Below, piece after piece: positions 55,705 through 64,000 of a stretch of DNA of 64,000 bases. The DNA comes from Patella vulgata (taxonomy: Eukaryota > Mollusca > Gastropoda > Patellidae). Both the position numbers and the translations under genes were made by a program. The notes beneath the pieces were generated by a model. The model searched no databases and was not told where the DNA came from. It worked only from the letters and a program-made list of their open reading frames with translations. Position 1 is the first letter of the stretch, and every line of letters begins with the position of its first letter. The stretch spans positions 372,001 to 436,000 of the forward strand of contig NC_065881.2 in assembly GCF_932274485.2 (NCBI RefSeq), read 5' to 3'.

Positions 55705-55945
55705 TCAACCGTTTGGTTATGGAAGAAGGGCATACGCCATAAACTCTTCTACTGGGTCAATTTTACCTGAACAGCCGCACTACGACCTACTCTTATTCCT
55801 AATTCAAACTGACAAAGGTTCTTGTACATGTACGCCGACATTAAAACCAGAAATCGTTTGATGTTCCCATTCGCATAGCTAAGGCGGTTCCATGCATGCG
55901 AAATGGAATTGGCACTAACCGTCCTGTACTACTGACATAGGGAAT
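55705..55945 (-). mobile_element. SINE-B, strongly diverged
   Basis: GAAGGGCATACGCCATAAAC, CACTACGACCTACTCTTATT, TTGTACATGTACGCCGACAT and CTGTACTACTGACATAGGGA. Confidence 0.75.
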
Positions 55946-55966
55946 CAGGTTGTCAGGATCCGCGTC

Positions 55967-56738
55967 CACTCGGCAAACCTCAGCAAATTCCAGTACACTA
56001 CATCTAGCCTCGGTTGTATGACGACGTCCACCATTGGAACCACTTTCAAGTTCCCAGATTACCAACGGCGTTGCTCATGACGACGCCTTTGAAGAATATT
56101 TTATCATACAAATATTTCAAAGTCTGAAGCTGTTTTTCTTTCAAGTTTATCAGATTTTCTTTAAAGCGAGAATTTCAAATTTTCTAAGAAAATCAAAACA
56201 TAATTATTTCTATGTCTTTTGCTCAATAGGTTATCAAATCACTATTATACGATCATGGGCATTATTTCCCACCCTTAAAAATCTATGACACAGGAAATAA
56301 CAACATAATTACCTCCCCTGTTTTACTATTGACAACATGGGGCAGTCATTTTCCAACGTTGGAATTTGAAGTTAAAAATGATATTTTTGCCAATTTCTCA
56401 GCTGGCAATAGAGAATTATAGGATTAATAGGATTATTCTTTAACAAGGTAGGACTGTTTATGGATACCATCTATTTTAAGGCTTTATTTTAATACATTTT
56501 AAAAATATAACTTGAAAATTTGTAAATTGCAACTTTAAACAAGGACAACTTTGCACTAAAAATTCTACACATGCTGCGAACGACGCAATTTTGATAGCTT
56601 CTTTTTAAAAGCGTCAAGTTTTCCTAATAGGTGAACCGGTGCCGCATCGCAATTGTATAGGCGTAGGTACATATCACTTACCGTCATACAGCCGAGGCAA
56701 GATGTAGAGTAACGGAATCTGCCGAGGTTTGCCGAGTA
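55967..56738 (+). mobile_element. Mutator-like MITE, third copy, with an inner insertion
   Basis: Ends CACTCGGCAAACCTCAGC and GCCGAGGTTTGCCGAGT. GATCCGCGTC (55957-55966) and AATCCGCGTC (56739-56748) flank it, a 10-bp duplication with one mismatch. Same orientation as 33930-34328. A 367-bp insert at 56166-56532 makes it longer. Confidence 0.9.
56166..56532 (+). mobile_element. Insert X inside the MITE
   Basis: The MITE reads TTCTTCAAACAAGG in the whole copy; here CTTTAAA occurs on both sides of the insert (56159-56165 and 56533-56539), a 7-bp target duplication. The inner 200 bp match 12806-13020 in inverse. No clear terminal repeats and no coding frame, so its class is open. Confidence 0.8.
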
Positions 56739-56965
56739 AATCCGCGTCCTGCACCACTAATACGGGGGAACCAGGTACTGGCCAACATCGGGATTAAAGT
56801 TTTGTAGATTTATGGTTATGTTCATTTCGATAATTTTAAAGGTTTTCAGAACATGGTCCCGGAACTAGTTAACGCGGACGGAATTTGGCGAGAGGGGGTG
56901 CCCTCATGGCACACACCCGTTTTCGTTACCACAGTATGCCGTTAAATCCCGATTTAGCTTATTTT

Positions 56966-57238
56966 ATTTCTGGGGCTTGGGTGACCGAATGGTTAGAATG
57001 TGGGCGCTGTATTATAAGGCCTGTCATTGAGTCAACTGGCGGGGTTTCGGTTGTACGTGACAAGGAGTAGGGTCGCCTGTCCAACCTCGTGGGTTTTCGC
57101 CGGGTCCCCGGTTTCCCCCCACTGCTAATTACCCGTACGCGCAAGTGAATTATTGAAATAAAATTGAACCATACGTTAGTCCCAAAATGACCTAGTTTGT
57201 GTCGAGTGGACGTTAAACCCCATTTCTCTCTCTCTATT
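56966..57238 (+). mobile_element. SINE-A, full length
   Basis: Head TGGGTGACCGAATGGTTAGA, a short deletion at box B (GGGTTTCGGTTGTACG), then the body GTGGGTTTTCGCCGGGTCC, and the tail AGTGGACGTTAAACCCC(ATTTC)(TC)n. Confidence 0.93.
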
Positions 57239-57550
57239 TTATTTCTGCCCCTATCGTAATGAATGACCTGACTGAACCGGTACTCGATAGAGAATAAATG
57301 GCCAGGATGAACCGCGTCTAGCAAACTGAACCAATGTCAAACAAACAATCTATTAACAAATCTATATGCTGGCGGATTAAACGCAATTACTAGTTCGACA
57401 TTGTTTATTTAAGTAAAACCTTTTTTCTCTTTGATTGCCCCTGATTCGATATTGTTTCAATAGAATCCAAACAGTTTTGATTTTATTTACATCCGCTGCT
57501 GTTGTTTGACTATTAATATGGTGGTAAACGTTTTAGTTTCCATAGTAATA
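57239..57550. other. Intergenic DNA
   Basis: No gene recognised. Confidence 0.4.
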
Positions 57551-57556
57551 TAGTGT

Positions 57557-58090
57557 TATTGTTGCTCGTGACGTTCAATATGGTAATATATTGTAATGCT
57601 ATGGACATTTGGACAGGCGAGCGTATTTTTCCGCCCGATCTCGGCGATTGAAATTCGCCAGTGATTTTTTACGGCCAATAACGAACGGGCACACGGAGCG
57701 ATCGTCTCGAGAGCGTACGCCGCCCTGTGAGTAATTATGTCGATCACGTGACTTGTCGATCACGTGACTTGTACAAAATGGCAGCCATTTTGAGATCATG
57801 TGATATCAAAGATGTCGATGATTGGCTTATAAAAATGAATCGCCCGATAATATACGCTGGACACAGGCACACAAGCGAATTTAATTGCCGGCGAAAAATA
57901 TTCGGCCGAAAATATCTTAACATGCTAGATACGAGCGATTGATCGGGCGAATAGTTCGCCGAGCAGAATCGTCGTCGCCTTGAAGGGGCACACGGGCGTA
58001 TTTTTCGAGCTATTTTAAAAATCGCCGCGATCGGGCGAAAAAATACGCTCGTCTGTCCCCCACTTTATTGTTGCCCGTGACGTTCAATGT
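57557..58090. repeat. 25-bp direct repeats bracketing the inverted-repeat element
   Basis: TATTGTTGCTCGTGACGTTC + AATAT (57557-57581) and TATTGTTGCCCGTGACGTTC + AATGT (58066-58090), two mismatches. They are not at the element's edge on the left, so they are not a simple target duplication. Confidence 0.8.
57611..58058. mobile_element. Terminal-inverted-repeat element, 448 bp, GC-rich ends
   Basis: GGACAGGCGAGCGTATTTTT + CCGCCCGATC at the left is the inverse of the right end (GATCGGGCGAAAAAATACGC + TCGTCTGTCC). A second inner pair shares GGGCACACGG. A 19-bp unit GTCGATCACGTGACTT is doubled at about 57739. The class is unknown and it has no coding capacity. Confidence 0.82.
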
Positions 58091-58133
58091 AAAATCAGGT
58101 AAAGGGTTTGTTAAAACTCTATTTTTAAAGTCA

Positions 58134-58447
58134 GTCTTCGATCCCTGCATTGGCCGAGAAAGTTCATCCAGATTTCCCGGCGTGGTTCCCTTGTCAGTGA
58201 TGTAGGACGGAGGGCCTGACAAGGACAGCTGTCTAGTTGTTCGGATGTGACGAAAAACCGAGGTCCCGTGTACACACTGGAGTGCACGTAAAAGATCCCT
58301 TGACAGTTGGAATTCGATATAAGAGTAGGCCGTAGTGCCGCTGTCCGGGCAAAATTTCCTTCATAGCACACTGTATGGCGTATGCCCGTCTTCATTAGCC
58401 CAGTTTGGAGCAGAACAGTAGGACGTTAAACCCCATTTCATTCCATT
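58134..58447 (+). mobile_element. SINE-B, starts at box B
   Basis: CTTCGATCCCTGCATTGGCC through the full body to AGTAGGACGTTAAACCCC + ATTTCATTCC. Box A is lost. Confidence 0.92.
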
Positions 58448-58451
58448 TTAC

Positions 58452-58775
58452 AGTCGGTCATTGTGTTGCGAGGTTCACTCTACGGTCATTATGTTGCGAG
58501 GTTCACTCTACGGTCATTATGTTGCGAGGTTCACTCTACGGTCATTATGTTGCGAGATTCACTCTACGGTCATTATGTTGCGAGGTTCACTCTGCGGTCA
58601 TTATGTTGCGAGGTTCACTCTACGGTCATTATGTTGCGAGGTTCACTCTACGGTCATTATGTTGCGAGGTTCACTCTACGGTCATTATGTTGCGAGGTTC
58701 ACTCTACGGTCATTATGTTGCGAGGTTCACTCTACGGTCATTATGTTGCGAGGTTCACTCTGCGGTCACATTCGA
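58452..58775. repeat. 28-bp tandem array, about 11 copies
   Basis: Units GTCATTATGTTGCGAGGTTC + ACTCTACG, almost identical. All three plus frames stay open (58405-59017), a repeat artefact. It starts 5 bp after the SINE-B tail. Confidence 0.96.
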
Positions 58776-58895
58776 AATTAAACACAATCTACTTAGAACA
58801 CAGATCTTATTTCGGTTCGCTTTTTATGGTTCAAAATTTCGTTTTACTTGTCTTTACTAAACTAGAACCTGCAAGACTTTTTTATATAACCGAGC
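58776..58895 (+). repeat. Dispersed repeat, partner of 3815-3935
   Basis: ACACAGATCTTATTTCGGTT, GGTTCAAAATTTCGTTTTAC and TTGTCTTTACTAAACTAG. Confidence 0.6.
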
Positions 58896-59336
58896 TGGTT
58901 TGTGTGATTAGAAACAGCACACTACTCTTTCAAAATGGCGGCCATTCGGGGCAGATAACTATTACCAAATTTCATAGTTTTTATGAGCAGAATGTCTATG
59001 GCGTTTATATGCTTTAATTCTATGGCGTAGTCTCGATTGTCATTGTTACGGCACGAATTCCGACATTGCCGCCGTAAAACAGTTTGACAAATATTTATGT
59101 TCCTCTTGATGTACCGACTGTTTTCCCTCTTATTGGGGCTCGTAACGATAGAGTAAAGGTGGATGAAGGCCCCCTACCCCACCGCACCGCACCACACACA
59201 CACAAACACACACACCCACACCTGCAGTCACCCCCGCTCCCCTCCTACCTCATCCCCTTTTATTATGTTCCGCCGCACACAGACAAACACCCACCTTACT
59301 CTCGCTGACAAAGCCTACCTCACCCCCTTTTATTAT

Positions 59337-59615
59337 GGGGGGAGGGGGGTGGCCGAATGGTTAGCACGTGCGCGCTGTATCATAAGGCCTGTCATTGAGT
59401 CAACTGGCGTGGTTTTGAATCCCCGGTTGCACGTGAAAAGGAGTAGGGTCGCCTGTCCAACCTCGTGGGTTTTCTCCGGGTCCTCCGGTTTCCGCCCACT
59501 GCTAAAGACCTCTACGCGCAAGCGAATTATAAAAATAAAATTAAACCATATGTTAAGCCCGAAATGGCCTAGTTTGTGTCGTATGGGCGTTAAACCCCAT
59601 TTCTCCCTCTCTCTC

Positions 59616-59651
<36 letters not shown>

Positions 59652-59665
59652 CCTCTCTTATTTTA
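59337..59665 (+). mobile_element. SINE-A, full length
   Basis: Box A TGGCCGAATGGTTAGCACG, box B GGTTTTGAATCCCCGG, complete body, and tail GGGCGTTAAACCCC(ATTTC)(TC)n. It lies inside the second copy of a duplicated CCCCCTTTTATTATG ... TTCCGCCGCACACAGA segment (first copy at about 59251-59285). Confidence 0.95.
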
Positions 59666-60095
59666 TGGTTCCGCCGCACACAGATACACGGTGTCTATGA
59701 AATAAATTTAAGCTGTTTTCGTTGTAAGACACGTCGATTAATATTGTATTTTTATAATAATTCTTAGTCTACCCATCTGAGGCACCGATGGTCGATTAAT
59801 AAAACGAACGACTATCTCGGGCTACTTTAAATCGATATCACAGTAAAATATAATATTCCCTACATAAATAAATAATGGTATCTTGTAACATCCATAATTG
59901 TCTTTATAAATGTCTGATATCATGTAAAGGAAAGGCCCCAGATTTCACGCAACACAAGCGACTTTTAATATAAAAATATAAAGCATAATAAGAACAATAG
60001 GTTAATATACAGTCGCTTATAACAAAGAAAATCAATATTAGAACAATATACATACCACCTACCTTACTCAGTTCGTATCTGTTCTCCAGGATCAA
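59666..60095. other. Intergenic DNA
   Basis: No gene recognised. Confidence 0.4.
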
Positions 60096-60225
60096 AGAGA
60101 GAGAGAGAGAGAAATGGGGTTTAACGTCCACTCGACACAAACTAGGCCATTTCGGGCTTAACATATTGTTTAATTTTATTTCAATAATTCGCATGCACGT
60201 AGGGGTCTTTAGCAGTGGGCGGAAA
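60096..60225 (-). mobile_element. SINE-A, 3' half, reverse
   Basis: (GA)n AAATGGGGTTTAACGTCC to TAGGGGTCTTTAGCAGTGGG + CGGAAAC, cut off at an AC run. Confidence 0.9.
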
Positions 60226-60230
60226 CACAC

Positions 60231-60408
60231 ACACACCTGCAGATTTAACCAAGGTCACGAGATGTCAACAAGGTTAGGGCACGTGATTGTTGCCGAGGAT
60301 TGTGGGTTAAGGTTAGGGTAAGGCTTAAGGCTAGGTCTTGGATTAGGGTTAGGGGAAAGGATTCGAGTTAGGTCAGGGTTAAAGCTATGGCGAAATCTGC
60401 AGGTGTGC
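60231..60408. mobile_element. Small inverted-repeat element with TTAGGG-like core
   Basis: ACACACCTGCAGATTT (60231-60246) pairs with AAATCTGCAGGTGTGC (60393-60408). Between them run degenerate GGTTAGGGTAAGGCTT, GGATTAGGGTTAGGGG and GTTAGGTCAGGGTTA words. No target duplication is clear because the left side is an AC run. Confidence 0.7.
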
Positions 60409-61482
60409 ATCTCTCTCTTTTGCCATAGTTATCTCTATATAAGAGCCTTTCACGTACAATTACCCATCTTTTTAAACTTGCAATATCTCTGTATGTCTGG
60501 GACACCACCTTTGAAAATCGATAATACCAAGGATAAAATACGAGTCATGGTCTATAAAGCACGAGAGTGGAATAAATCATAAGGCTATGTTCACACTGGT
60601 ATTATTATCAGAATTTCCAATAATTATATATTCTAACAAAATATGAATTTGATGACGATAGCAGTTGGTCGAATAGATTATGAAAACAGTTGAATAATGT
60701 GTGACGTCAGTATAGTAATAATGTGTGACGTCAATATAGTAATTGTCCATAGAAAGAAGCACCAGCAGATATCCCATACCTATTAGCACTTTATATAGAC
60801 GCCATATTGAAACGTGCCAATCCATTAGTGAACGTACTGCAGACAGTGGGTGTAAACAGTCGAAAGGCTGAATTAACCTTTGAGATCCTTAGTACAGCAG
60901 AATTTGGTGTAAAGGGATCCTTAGTACAGCCCCAGCGAATAGAATAGATTAACATCTTATCACCCTACTGCTTCAGTCTTTGTGAGACTAACATATAATC
61001 AGTATTTTCTGTGGTCACGTGTACAATGTTAGGAGGTGCATTTTCACAAACAGCGGTATTTCTACTTTACCGTCATCGAATATCAACTAGGAACCGGAAA
61101 TGAAAACTCCTGAAGGGTCTCCTTCGATCCCACCAGCAACCGAGCCGGTTCTATGACAACCAATAACTAACTCATATTATCATGTTTACACCGATTCATA
61201 TCCTGCCTGCGTAGATCCAACACCATTTCCCCTCGGATAAAAACTCATCAGTGTGACATTGTGAACATTGCCTAAGGGATGGGACATCAACCCGTGATTA
61301 TAATGTAGAGCAATTTACAGAGAGACCCAACACAAACATTAATCACAATATAGGATATCATTTTACATAGAATACTGATCTATGACGATATAGTATGTCA
61401 TTTTACATAGAATACTGATCTATGAATCGTAAACTTGGGATGATCGACAAGCAAGAATCTTTATCTAATATAGCCAGTCCCA
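60409..61482. other. Intergenic DNA
   Basis: A short direct repeat TAATGTGTGACGTCAGTATAG at about 60695 and 60719, and a 45-bp direct repeat ATTTTACATAGAATACTGAT + CTATGA at about 61360 and 61402. No gene recognised. Confidence 0.4.
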
Positions 61483-61680
61483 ACCAGCATGAACTTTAAC
61501 ATGGAGTTGATCTGCTTGTCCTAGTCCGTCCTAACCAACATGGATCTAACATGGAGTTGATCTGCTTGTCCTAGGAAGTATGGGTCTAACATGGAGTTGA
61601 TCGGCTTGTCCTAGGAAGTATGGGTCTAACATGGAATTGATCTGCTTGTCCTAGGAAGTATGGATCTAACATATAATGTA
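61483..61680. repeat. 40-bp tandem array, about 4.5 copies
   Basis: Units AACATGGAGTTGATCTGCTT + GTCCTAGGAAGTATGGGTCT. Confidence 0.94.
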
Positions 61681-61771
61681 GTTTACCGTACCAGTCCTGT
61701 CCAGCATAAATCAGCCCGGATCTAATTCCCACATTTTGTCAGCTGTATATAGCAATCGCTTTAAACGGATG

Positions 61772-62118
61772 AAGTCTGGAGGTCCGGTGTTCGATCCCTG
61801 CAATGGCCGAGAAAGTTCATCTAGATTTTCCGGTGTGCCTTCCCCTTGTCGGTAATGCAGGGTGGAGGGCCTGACAAGGACAGCTGTCTAGTCTTTTGGA
61901 TGGGACGATAAACCGGGGTCCCGTCTACACATTGGCAAGCACGTAAAAGATCCCTTGACAGTTGGAATTCGATATAAGAGTAGGCCGTAGTGCCGCTGTC
62001 CGGGCAAAATTTCCGTCATAGCACACTGTATGGCGTATGCCCGTTTTCATTAGCCCAGTTCGGAGCAAAACAGTAGGTCGTTAAAAACCCCATTTCATTT
62101 CATTTCATTTCATTTAAA
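61772..62118 (+). mobile_element. SINE-B, lacks box A
   Basis: CTGGAGGTCCGGTGTTCGATCC through the full body to CAGTAGGTCGTTAAAAACCC + (ATTTC)n. Confidence 0.93.
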
Positions 62119-62159
62119 CAGATGAGAAATATAATGACTTGAGTGTATAAACAACATCT

Positions 62160-62352
62160 CAATCATCCCATCATCAACACCCCCACCCCATCTAGCTGTT
62201 ATTGTCCAGTCTCAATTATCAACACCCCCACCCCATCTTGCTGTTATTGTCCAGTCTCAATCATCAACACCCCAACCCCATCTAGCTGTTATTGTCCAGT
62301 CTCAATCATCAACACCCCCTCCCCATCTAGCTGTTATTGTCCAGACTCAATC
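62160..62352. repeat. 44-bp tandem array, about 4 copies
   Basis: Units CATCAACACCCCCACCCCAT + CTAGCTGTTATTGTCCAGTCTCAAT split at the natural period. Confidence 0.94.
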
Positions 62353-62367
62353 ATCAATATCCCCATC

Positions 62368-62407
62368 CAGTCGGCAAACCTCAGCAGATTCCAGTACCCT
62401 ACATCTG
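62368..62407 (+). mobile_element. Mutator-like MITE, end fragment
   Basis: CAGTCGGCAAACCTCAGCAG + ATTCCAGTACCCTACATCTG matches the first 40 bp of the copy at 33930; the rest is absent. Confidence 0.8.
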
Positions 62408-62545
62408 TAGGATGGGTTGTACTAATTCTAATGCTACTATATCTGATAGTCCTGTAGGGTTGATGATACTATATCTGTAGGGTTAATGGTATTATATCTG
62501 TAGTATTGATGGTACTGTATATGATAATCCTGGGTGTTGATGCTA
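62408..62545. repeat. Diverged 30-bp tandem array, about 4 copies
   Basis: CTGTAGGGTTGATGATACTA + TAT units with substitutions. Confidence 0.8.
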
Positions 62546-63499
62546 CTATATGTTTTATGTTATATTTATATACAAAAGTACATCTATTGTTAATTGTATA
62601 AACTGTACAGGAGATGGGTTGTCTTCATTAGGTTTTAACCCCACAGTATTGTCTCTATTTAAATGGTTTCGTCACACTAAAATCCATTCGGACTTTATTG
62701 TAGATTTTACATAACTCATTGTCATTAAATACCTAGTTACAGCTTTTCTGATTTTTTTTGTGTGTGTTTGTCTTTGTTTTTTTTTAATTAATGGTAATAG
62801 ATTAGCCCATCAAGATACTTAAACAACTAATCTTCAAAAGTAAACAATCAATATTGCTGCTAGCTTTATCAAGAAGCGTTAAAACAAATCTCTCTTGAAG
62901 AGTAGCAAGGCAGTCAGCTGCTGATGTATTGTTGTTTAGGACCTCGTGTGGGGGGAGGGGGGGCGTCCTGGATTTTGTTTAATATACTTGATTCTCTTTG
63001 ACAAAAGATCAAAAACCATGTTTTCCATTCTTCAAAAGATTCTAGAGGTACGCGATATTTATCAGACCAAGCTACTATACTTTTCCTGATTTGAGAATTT
63101 AGATTATTAACTTTTTGAAATTTGTTTTACTTGGTTGTTCTCGAAATTGCGGGCTTGTATTCTAGTCTCTTTCAACCAGTTACAATCTTGTTGCACTGTT
63201 CAATTAGTCTCGATCAATTACTGGCGACAGATACAATAAGCACATTGCTCCATGGAACGGACTAACTTTGTTTTGCTCAAAAAATGGTTCAAATGCGAAA
63301 CGCACCGTTCTGATTAAAAACTAACTTTTAAAAAAGTTATGTCTGATATCTTACAACGGTTTGCATTTTCTTAAAAAGAAAGGTTGATCGGTTTAAATTC
63401 AATAGGGCCGAATAATGCAAGGGAGGTAACTATAGGCCACAATTAAATTTCACCATTGGTTCGTCTATTTATAGCAATTCTCTCTCTCTGTCTCTTTTC
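62546..63499. other. Intergenic DNA
   Basis: No gene recognised; GGGGGAGGGG run at about 62951. Confidence 0.4.
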
Positions 63500-64000
63500 T
63501 CCCCTTTTGCATGCCCATTTTTGTTGGTTTTTTCGTCTAGAATGGACGAATTGGGTTTGAATAAACATTTTCTGCCAGGTTTTGGTAAATGTTCATGATT
63601 TTGAGGCGGAAGGATAACGGGGTTATCAGGTTGGCGACGGTGATATGTACGGCAACTACTTATTTTTTTTTAGTATGCGTCTTCAAGTTTGTGTATCTCA
63701 AAATTTTGGTGGTCAACCTCATAAAAATTTTAGTGCAAAGACACGACCATTTGTTCATCTGTCTGTAGTGAAAAGCATTCAGCCCAACGAAAATTTGGAA
63801 ATGTTGGGGGTGCGCAAAGAGTCCAGAATTAACATTGAAGTCAATCGGGAAATTAATAGTGGTCTGCCTCCAGCCTAGCAACTATTTGCCCACTGCCTTC
63901 AGTGTTAAATGACTGTAACATCATAGGCTGTAGCGTTTTGCTCAGCATTCCGTTAGTTCCAATCTTTATAGGTACATAGGGGACCGCATTGGCAATCTCC
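63500..64000. repeat. Dispersed repeat E, third copy with inverted right part, cut by the window edge
   Basis: Left piece in plus orientation (TTTTTTCGTCTAGAATGGACG, TTTTGGTAAATGTTCATGAT; later ATTAACATTGAAGTCAATCG). From about 63880 the family appears in reverse (TGCTCAGCATTCCGTTAGTT, GGACCGCATTGGCAATCTCC). The frame at 63645-63878 is not shared with the other copies. Confidence 0.7.

Noticed and set aside
57557-58090. 25-bp repeats read as a long target-site duplication
   Set aside because: They are not adjacent to the element ends and are longer than any duplication typical of DNA transposons.
58405-59017. Three overlapping plus-strand frames with repeated GSLYGHYVARFTLRSLCC-like units
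   Set aside because: The 28-bp array is open in all three frames, and the three products are frame shifts of one repeat.

Overview
This is a 64-kb stretch of animal nuclear DNA, AT-rich, gene-poor and crowded with repeats. Genes with introns, Pol III SINEs, LINE remnants, DNA transposons and more than twenty tandem arrays rule out a prokaryote. A lophotrochozoan, most likely a mollusc and perhaps a gastropod, is inferred from the SINE types (tRNA-derived, with 3' ends of the GACGTTAAAC kind) and from a lineage-type peptide GPCR. I cannot name the species.

Host genes. Two are clear single long coding exons on the minus strand: a GT10 alpha-1,3-fucosyltransferase (7311-8547) and a class A, FMRFamide-receptor-like GPCR (48287-49345). 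One multi-exon gene on the plus strand can be assembled by splice sites: PAIP2, the poly(A)-binding-protein-interacting repressor of translation (38321-42253, with a possible 5' micro-exon at 36567-36586). A short minus-strand coding exon of unknown identity (42862-43083) faces PAIP2 tail to tail, and the two poly(A) signals lie within 15 bp of each other. A possible type II membrane-protein 5' exon (55473-55661) is weaker.

Mobile DNA. The main feature is a nested structure at 22124-29673. A small element with terminal repeats CACTCGGC and a perfect 10-bp target duplication (Mutator-like in style) has been split by a 7.1-kb DNA transposon with long terminal inverted repeats. That transposon carries a decayed gene for a large protein with two Cys/His modules near the N-terminus and motifs like those of FEN1/XPG (PIN-like) nucleases near the C-terminus. 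A second, unsplit copy of the small element at 33930-34328 acts as an empty site, so the insertion junctions can be read to the base. Two hAT-like MITEs with 8-bp target duplications (8756-9235, 46322-46624), two LINE 3' remnants and about thirty SINE copies of three families fill much of the rest. I saw no retrovirus-, LTR- or Polinton-like element.

Tandem repeats. Arrays include a 0.55-kb pyrimidine tract (637-1187), a 43-bp array at 8690-9760, a 1.2-kb purine-rich array (10098-11548), a 37-bp array of about 22 copies (53225-54070) and a 28-bp array (58452-58775). At least two arrays were seeded from the interior of a SINE. Layout: 0-7 kb repeats and a LINE remnant; 7-9 kb fucosyltransferase; 9-22 kb repeats and SINEs; 22-30 kb the nested transposon; 30-36 kb repeats; 36.5-43 kb PAIP2 and its convergent neighbour; 43-48 kb repeats; 48-49 kb GPCR; 49-64 kb repeats. 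The host genes share no evident pathway.
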